A stretch of DNA of 64,000 bases, taken from assembly GCF_002127325.2 (NCBI RefSeq), contig NC_035441.2, forward strand, positions 47,682,663 through 47,746,662, given 5' to 3'. Shown in pieces: positions 58,077 through 64,000 of the stretch. The notes below the pieces were generated by a model. That model made no database searches and had not been told where the DNA came from. It worked only from the letters and a program-made list of their open reading frames with translations. The position numbers were made by a program, and so were the translations under genes. This DNA comes from Helianthus annuus (taxonomy: Eukaryota > Streptophyta > Magnoliopsida > Asterales > Asteraceae). Within the stretch, counting starts at the first letter, position 1. Every line of letters starts with the position of its first letter.

Positions 58077-60055
58077 CATCCCCGCACTTAACTTTGATTG
58101 CCCTCAAGCAACCATTACAAACACTACTCACCTTATTAACAAATCACCATTAAATCCCTTACCGAATTAGCAATTTAAGGTCCTAAGTCATACACGTCCC
58201 ATAGACTGACACAATCGAGATTGACAATCTTACGAATATATAAAATTTAAGACTTGCCTAACTAAAACTAACATGTTTATGATACTACACACATGCCACA
58301 TACCCCTCACAATGATCACTCCTCTAGGCTTACTCAAGACTAGCGTGTAATGTGCTAGCATGTAATTCACTCAAAACCATATACGCTACCTTGCAATCAT
58401 AAGCTTGTATGGCAATCACGCCTCCACTGTATCAAATAACGTACACATATCAAAAGGACTTTTGGGTTTTGGGTTAAGGGTAAAGGTAGGGATATATTTT
58501 TGGATTTTTATGTTTATTGGCGAACACAAATGAAAATACCAAACCATGATAACTTATTCACAATGATACTAACACACGGGTTATTTTTTGACCCACTTAT
58601 TTAACATGAACATCACAATGATTTTTATTTTTCTTTTTTTCTTCAATTTTTTTCTTTTCATAGCTTACTTCTAAATGCACTTGTTATTCATGGTTGGTAC
58701 TCACACGGGTCACATGAGGTGTAATAAACGAAAGGTATAAAGCTCAACATGGTTAACTAAGGTGGGTAAAATCAACAACCAACATATAACACAATGAATG
58801 GATCCTAATGCCTTTATCATCTATGTGCATACGCTAAACCACAGTCTCAGTATGTATCAAACCACACAAGTTCTAACACAAAGCAATATATGGCCTACAC
58901 TCAACAAATGAACATTTATTGCAATTTCATCTAACAACTAGTAGGCTCAAATATCTCACCGAACAAAAGTAATATGGGTTGCTGACATGTAGCATGTGTA
59001 ATTTCTAAAGCATGTTACCCCTAGTTAGGCATCTCTTCTCAACTATCATCTAAAAACATGTCAAAAATACTCTCATGAAACTTAAAGGGACAACCATGAC
59101 TAGGGATCTAAGTTAGTTTAATATCAACAAGAAACCTTTTGGTAATTGAAAATGTTGGTTTTCATGTAGTTCAAGCATACTTGAGACAAAAAATTTCAAA
59201 TTTTTTCAATTTTTCAGCAATTTCAACCCTTCAAGCATTTAAGATCAACAATCTTCCCAACCCTCTCTCGAGTTACCGCATCCCCACACTTGGGATACAT
59301 TATCCCCAATGTACGGGGCAATTTATAGTCATAACCCGAGAGATACCACCTAACAAACCATGAACGGCTAATAACTAGACGACTCGACACATAAAACCAC
59401 TCCCAACACAGAAATTTCACACCACCAAGTACACGAAAAGAAATGCAATAATAAATGTGGAACAGACTCCCCTGGTTTAAAGCATAGAAGCCTCATGCGT
59501 CATCTTCCACCACGACCGTAAAACATTTCATTCGCGGCCGTGTCCAACAAGTACTCGGGTCAATCTCTATAATTAGTGTGCAAATCATCCCCGTCCAAAT
59601 GGAGATTGAGTATGGACAGTTCTGACTGAACTCCAATCCATGCATTGTCCGCAATTGCAACTAGAACGTATGGGGACTTCACCAAACATCCCCACACTTG
59701 GACCATTGCATCCGTAGAGATTAATAACCTGGTAACTTGCAAAAATACTCACGCAAAACAAAACAAATATACACTACTCTACATCCTCGGGCTGCCTCCC
59801 GAGAGCGCTAAGTTTATAAGTCTTCAGCCAGACCATACCTGATATGCTCAAGGTGGTTTAAATGGCATCTCTCGTGCAAAGAACACTTGTGCTAGTGAAT
59901 GGTTAGTATCCCACTGCCATCCTTCATTCCATATGACATCCAAATGATCCGAGTTATCAAAATCTATCGACTGTGAGAATTCACCCTTAATTTTCCTTGC
60001 GGGCTTCTTCTTTTCCTTCAACTGTGAGAACTCACCCATATTCACCTGATCGGAG
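58077..60055 (-). other. Element F interior, non-coding
   Basis: Begins with the inverted polypurine-like AAGTGCGGGGATG. No pol or gag frame is visible. The open frames at 59139-59363 and 59848-60045 have no recognisable domain. It probably is the long 3' non-coding region of an Athila/Tat-type element, truncated at 60055. Confidence 0.45.
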
Positions 60056-60829
60056 TGTCGCGCTCAGGTCAAAGATAATATTTATATAGCCAAATTACCC
60101 TTAACAAATAGCTAGTGGTAGTAAGGGGTCGAACCACGAAGAGTATGTGGTTTACGAATGGACTTTGACTGAATTGTAGTAGTTGTCACTTTTATGAAGC
60201 TTGCTAACTTGTTTTTATGGTTTTTGTTTATTAAAGAGATGTTGAATAAAAATACTAAGGTGATTGGATTGATTACTAACTAAAGATTAACAATTGCAAG
60301 AATGTAATTAAAGGTTTAAACAAGATAGAGAAAACAAGGTTCACACCCGGTTCAACAAATGCAAGACCTAGGGTTATCACACATTTTAACTTGGTTTAAT
60401 CGAATTAGTTCATTAACAGTTTGACAATCACAAAGCTTAGGTGCCAATCGCAATCGATGTTATAGACAACGGACCACGATGCACTTTGTTACTTTGGACA
60501 AGTAAACCCTATCAAAAGACAAGGCATAAATACGCATATTCATTTCACAAAGTCAAATTTAATCGTTCATTCGACAATTTGCAAATACAATACAAACATA
60601 TGACAATTATCCAATGATTCAAATGCAATTCAATTAGTCACAAACCAAGTATCAAACAAATAATAAACCCTAAACCTTACAAAAGTCTACACCGGGGTGA
60701 AACCTCCAAGAATTTAGCCACGCATGATCGAAAGGACTTGATCAACGGATGATTGAGAGTTGAATTGGGTCATCTTGAGCTTGTGGAATGATGGAAGGAT
60801 GGTGGTTAGGGTTTTGGTAAATGATGGTG
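60056..60829 (-). repeat. Second Athila/Tat-like LTR fragment (G)
   Basis: Starts TGTCGCGCTC and contains AAGGGGTCGAACCACGAAGAG, parallel to TGTCGTGG...GGTGTCGAATCC at the left LTR of F but clearly a different family member. It is cut at 60829 by the next LTR. The facing strand shows no protein-like frame. Confidence 0.45.
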
Positions 60830-61239
60830 TGATAGGTCCGAAACGATCCGGTTTCAGTCTTGGTTCGGTGAAAAATACTGAGACAGGTGATTCGAGCCAA
60901 TAACAATCGATAATAAACAAGGAAGATTGAAACTTTAATGATTGTAGCAAAGAAAGTTTCATTGATTTGATAAAAAAGATAAAAGATAATCATCCACCCC
61001 GGGTGAGCTCCCCCGGGGTGGTGGCTCACAAAATACACACCGTCCAAGTGAGGTGTAGTACTCTATATATATAGCCCTTGAGCCTTGTCCTCCAAGCAAG
61101 CCGCCCCTTGCTTGGAAAACCACCTAAAGACGCTGAAAAATATAAACTATATAAAATAAACTCGCTACATCATACGAACAATAATATCGCTAATAAGGTC
61201 GCCATAATTGATAACATCATTCTCTAATTTGACTCAACA
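60830..61239 (-). repeat. 410-bp LTR (element H) with TATA box and GC-rich hairpin
   Basis: TGATAGGTCC...CTCAACA gives TG...CA borders. Next to it the inverted polypurine tract CATTCTGGGGAGAATAT (61240-61256) shows it is a 3' LTR of a minus-strand element. TATATATA at about 61062-61071 would serve as TATA box. A perfect 10-bp stem CCACCCCGGG/CCCGGGGTGG lies at 60994-61021. The short LTR suggests a Copia-type or non-autonomous element. Confidence 0.5.
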
Positions 61240-62966
61240 ATATTCTCCCCAGAATGATGCTATCAATTCTTCAAATGATCTTCATAAGTATGTCTGACAT
61301 CGTCTTCGAATCTTCACAAATCGGCTAAATACCCAAAATCTTCATTGTCGTTTTCCCCCGCAAATGTAGACCCTCCTATATCTTGTCGATCAAAGCTCCT
61401 TATATTACTTTTGAAGATACAATTGTAATAGGCATATGATAGGGTTCGAACTCCAATGATAAAAATTAAATAACTAGCTTCATCATGAGAATATTCAATT
61501 CTGTCAGATTGCATTTAGCTCCCGATCCAACGCTAAAATCGCCAATAATTTCTTCGGTGACAAAAACACAAAATCCACCAAAGTCGCTGGCCCATTAAAT
61601 AATCTTGTACTCCCAGCCCACCAAAACCAAATAAATATCTCAAATGAGCAAACACTTAAAAAGCAACGCATAGTAAAAACCCTATTATCCCAACAAAAAA
61701 ACAAAGCTAGGCCACCATTCACAATCGATCCGTCGATTCACTTGGCCCCTAGATGTTTAATAATTACCGGCCCATTATTGTGTTGACACACTAAAACTTT
61801 CACACCATAAGCCATCCAACAAGTAACAAACCCAACAGCAAACTTGTGGGCCATTTGAACATACATTTCAATAATTAAATTCCCAGCCAAAATATAACAT
61901 CACAACCCATCAATGAAGCCAAAAAAAAATAATAATAATCGTCACCTGATTAAATCTCATTTTGCTGAGGAAGTGACATGGCTGCAACTTTCAATTGAAA
62001 TGTCCAACCAATATTTAGAGTAAGACAAATAAGCCCATAATTCAATGCCCAACCTAATCATTGGCCCATCATCTCCCTAGCCCTAGCCCATGAAAAACGT
62101 GTTCCACCAAACCCTAGCCGACAACATCCAAAGTCAGCCACCATCTCCGGAAAACAACATCTCCGATGAACAAAACGAATTCCGACACCTTTAAAATCCC
62201 CGGCTAATAACTTGCACCGTATTCAGCCACAAACCACCTTTGGCTAGTAAACAACTACATCGGAACCTGACATCACCACTGTAACAATTACAAGCCACCA
62301 CTATCTTTATAACCATCAACAATCCGAACAAACAACAACATTAACAAACCCCACTGCTTAACCCATCACTGTCAACTTCGTTGTTCTCTACAGTGGCCGA
62401 AAGTAACAGGTTTTTTTAGGAAAGTAAAAGTTACCTCATCGACGATAACTACCGGAGTGAGCTTGTACCACCACCAGCATTTACGGTAAATGATTTACCG
62501 CTGAAGTATTATCTTCATTTTTAACCTCTATTGTCGTATCCGACATTCATAAACGTCACCGGTAAACCTCAACTACGACCACATCCCCGTTATCTCTTAC
62601 CGCTGCAACGTCATCGGTCACCACCCTACACCTCCAACCACAATAAACTAACCGGCAAACAAACAAATCCAATAAATATAAAGACGTTAAACATCATTTA
62701 CTCGAATCCAATGAACACCATCTTTATTATCTTTCCCATTTGTTATATCTTTCTCTGTTTCTTTTTCAAAGAGAACACACACACTTGTGTGTTTCGTGAA
62801 TCAACAAACAAAAAATTATTGCTGGATTAAACAAAACACAAATAAAGTCACTGGAACCAAACAACCGAGAAACTTTCTTTGTCTCTCTCTTCTTTCTTTC
62901 TCTTTCTTTTACGTCACCGGCGGGTTTTCTGGTAAAGCTCCGATCGAAACCGAAACGAGCCACCGA
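61240..62966 (-). other. Interior of element H, no recognised gene
   Basis: Contains several short frames, none with a recognisable retrotransposon domain. The segment 62040-62500 is C-rich on the plus strand. It lies between a polypurine tract (61240) and a primer-binding site (62967), so it may be the body of a non-autonomous element, if both belong together. Confidence 0.35.
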
Positions 62967-62979
62967 GGCTCTGATACCA
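62967..62979 (-). promoter_or_regulatory. Primer-binding site of another minus-strand LTR element
   Basis: GGCTCTGATACCA (inverse of TGGTATCAGAGCC), followed three bases later by TGTAGGATC, the edge of an LTR. Confidence 0.7.
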
Positions 62980-62982
62980 AAT

Positions 62983-64000
62983 TGTAGGATCAAATCGAGC
63001 CAAAAATCTGATTTTGAATAAGAATCAAGATGAACACACCAAAATATATCAATAAAACCCACTAGAATGATTTGCAATGATGATGATACAATTAGCCCCC
63101 CAAACCTCTCTAGAATGTGTGTTTGGGGAAAAACGAAAAGGTGTAGTTTGGGGCTGAGGCGGTGGTTGTTTGCAGTTGTGATAATATGGTGGAAGTGTAA
63201 GATGATGATGGTACGGTGGTTAAGGGGGAACGACGGTGAAGTGCGGTGGTGGTGACCGGAGCGAGGGGACGGCGGCGACAGGCGGTGACCGGTGGTTTAC
63301 GGTGAAGTGGTGGTGTTTGAACAATTTATTACGGTTGTGAGTGATGATGATGATGGTGGGAAGTGTGGTAGCCGGAGATGGTTCTTGATACAGATCTGGG
63401 TTTTGTTTGATATTTGTTCTTGAAGATCTGAGCTTTTTTTTTTTTTTTAAATTAATAAATAAAAACTGAATCTATTTCTACTCCTTTCTATTACCAACTC
63501 AAATAAATTCGCTGTCCGGATTAAGACCGACGGAATCACGGCTATGGAAAACGGTGACTTACCGGCGTATTTAATACGCCGGAGAACTTGAACTCGCGTT
63601 CAAGATTTAATTTCGCCGGAAAAGTTCGGAAAAGTTAATTTCGCCAGAAAGTTGCCGGAAAGTTGCCGGAAAACCCAAATTCGCCGGAACTTAATAAAAT
63701 CGTTGTATTCAAAATAAAATCGCTGTATTCATAAAAAAATCGCCCAGAACTTGAATATAAACGCCCAGATCTGTTTGAAACCCCAAAAATGATATAAATG
63801 ATGACTCTAAATCTTTCTAATCATACTTTTATCAACTCTCAATCAACAAACAGACATTTTAAACCCTTTTAAAGACATGATTTTGAAAAAAAATAGTGAA
63901 TAAAATCAAAAACCCTAAAAACTTCAAAACTTTTCAAACAAAAATCAGATTTTTATGATGAATTTGAAGATTGTTGAATCCCAAATTCGAGAACCTGGCT
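62983..64000 (-). repeat. LTR running off the window
   Basis: Starts TGTAGGATCAAATCGAGCC. It resembles the edge TGATAGGTCCGAAACGATCC of the 410-bp LTR only loosely, so it may belong to a sister family. It contains a G-rich stretch (63100-63380) and CGCCGGAA/GTTGCCGGAAA repeats (63585-63690). The right end lies outside the window. Confidence 0.4.

Larger units (their letters stand above)
18068..60055 (-). mobile_element. Element F: probable Athila/Tat-like Ty3/gypsy remnant split by D
   Basis: The left LTR runs from TGTCGTGGGCC (18068) to ...CCATCA (58076), excluding D and its duplication (19286-57727), giving about 1.57 kb. Next to it the inverted polypurine-like AAGTGCGGGGATG and about 2 kb of non-coding DNA follow, to 60055. 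Phrases such as CCCCGCACTTAAC...GCCCTCAAGCAA, CCCCACACTTGG and GCTGCCTCCCGAGAGCGCT are typical of the 3' region of plant Athila/Tat elements, as recognised from memory. No pol is left. The assignment is moderate. Confidence 0.5.

Noticed and set aside
63585..63690. CGCCGGAA/GTTGCCGGAAA repeats
   Set aside because: A few short copies only; likely local slippage, no pairing or coding sense.

Overview
This is a piece of a plant nuclear genome. It is built almost entirely of nested transposable elements, with the 3' part of one host-type gene near the left end. The host gene has spliced plant exons. The repeats are plant-type CACTA, hAT-like and Ty3/gypsy elements primed by initiator-Met tRNA. 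The repeat style (very long LTRs, Tekay-like chromoviruses) would suit a large-genome plant such as a member of the Asteraceae, but that placement is an inference.

Left part (1-10417). The first 400 bases hold a TATA-like site and a short exon-like stretch. A CACTA DNA transposon (846-6349) has an 18-bp perfect terminal inverted repeat, a TGC target duplication, sub-terminal repeats, remnants of a CACTA-associated protein and a captured 2-Cys-peroxiredoxin exon. Five exons (6929-9231, + strand) then encode the C-terminal 136 residues of a UbiA-type aromatic prenyltransferase of the homogentisate phytyltransferase group. Its introns carry a SINE-like and a hAT-like insertion. Exons for the first prenyl-diphosphate-binding motif are not in the window.

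Centre (10418-60055). Element A is a truncated, decayed chromovirus whose only LTR is swollen by other insertions. It abuts F, a probable Athila/Tat-like Ty3/gypsy element. F's LTR is interrupted by element D (19286-57722, duplication ATAAG). D's left LTR holds element B (20884-45038, duplication TCAAA). B's right LTR holds element C (30391-44707, duplication TCAAC). LTR divergence judged by eye falls in nesting order: D about 1.2 %, B about 0.5 %, C close to zero. C and D have uninterrupted Gag-Pol coding capacity. B has lost protease and the front of reverse transcriptase and carries two frameshifts.

Unusual content of B, C and D. (1) B and D carry a 90/91-bp phase-1 GT-AG intron at the same place near the start of gag; C has no interruption there. 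(2) C and D carry an extra proline-rich ORF between the primer-binding site and gag, broken in D. (3) Arrays of short stem-loops, several with compensating stem changes, lie in D's leader, in C's inter-ORF spacer and in B's LTRs; a weaker palindrome array lies in A's LTR. (4) Splice-acceptor-like sequence stands just before several ORF starts. Together these suggest elements that rely on splicing and on structured RNA.

Right part (60056-64000). Pieces of further LTR elements, including a 410-bp LTR with a TATA box and a polypurine tract, and a second primer-binding site followed by an LTR that leaves the window. No host gene is recognised there.
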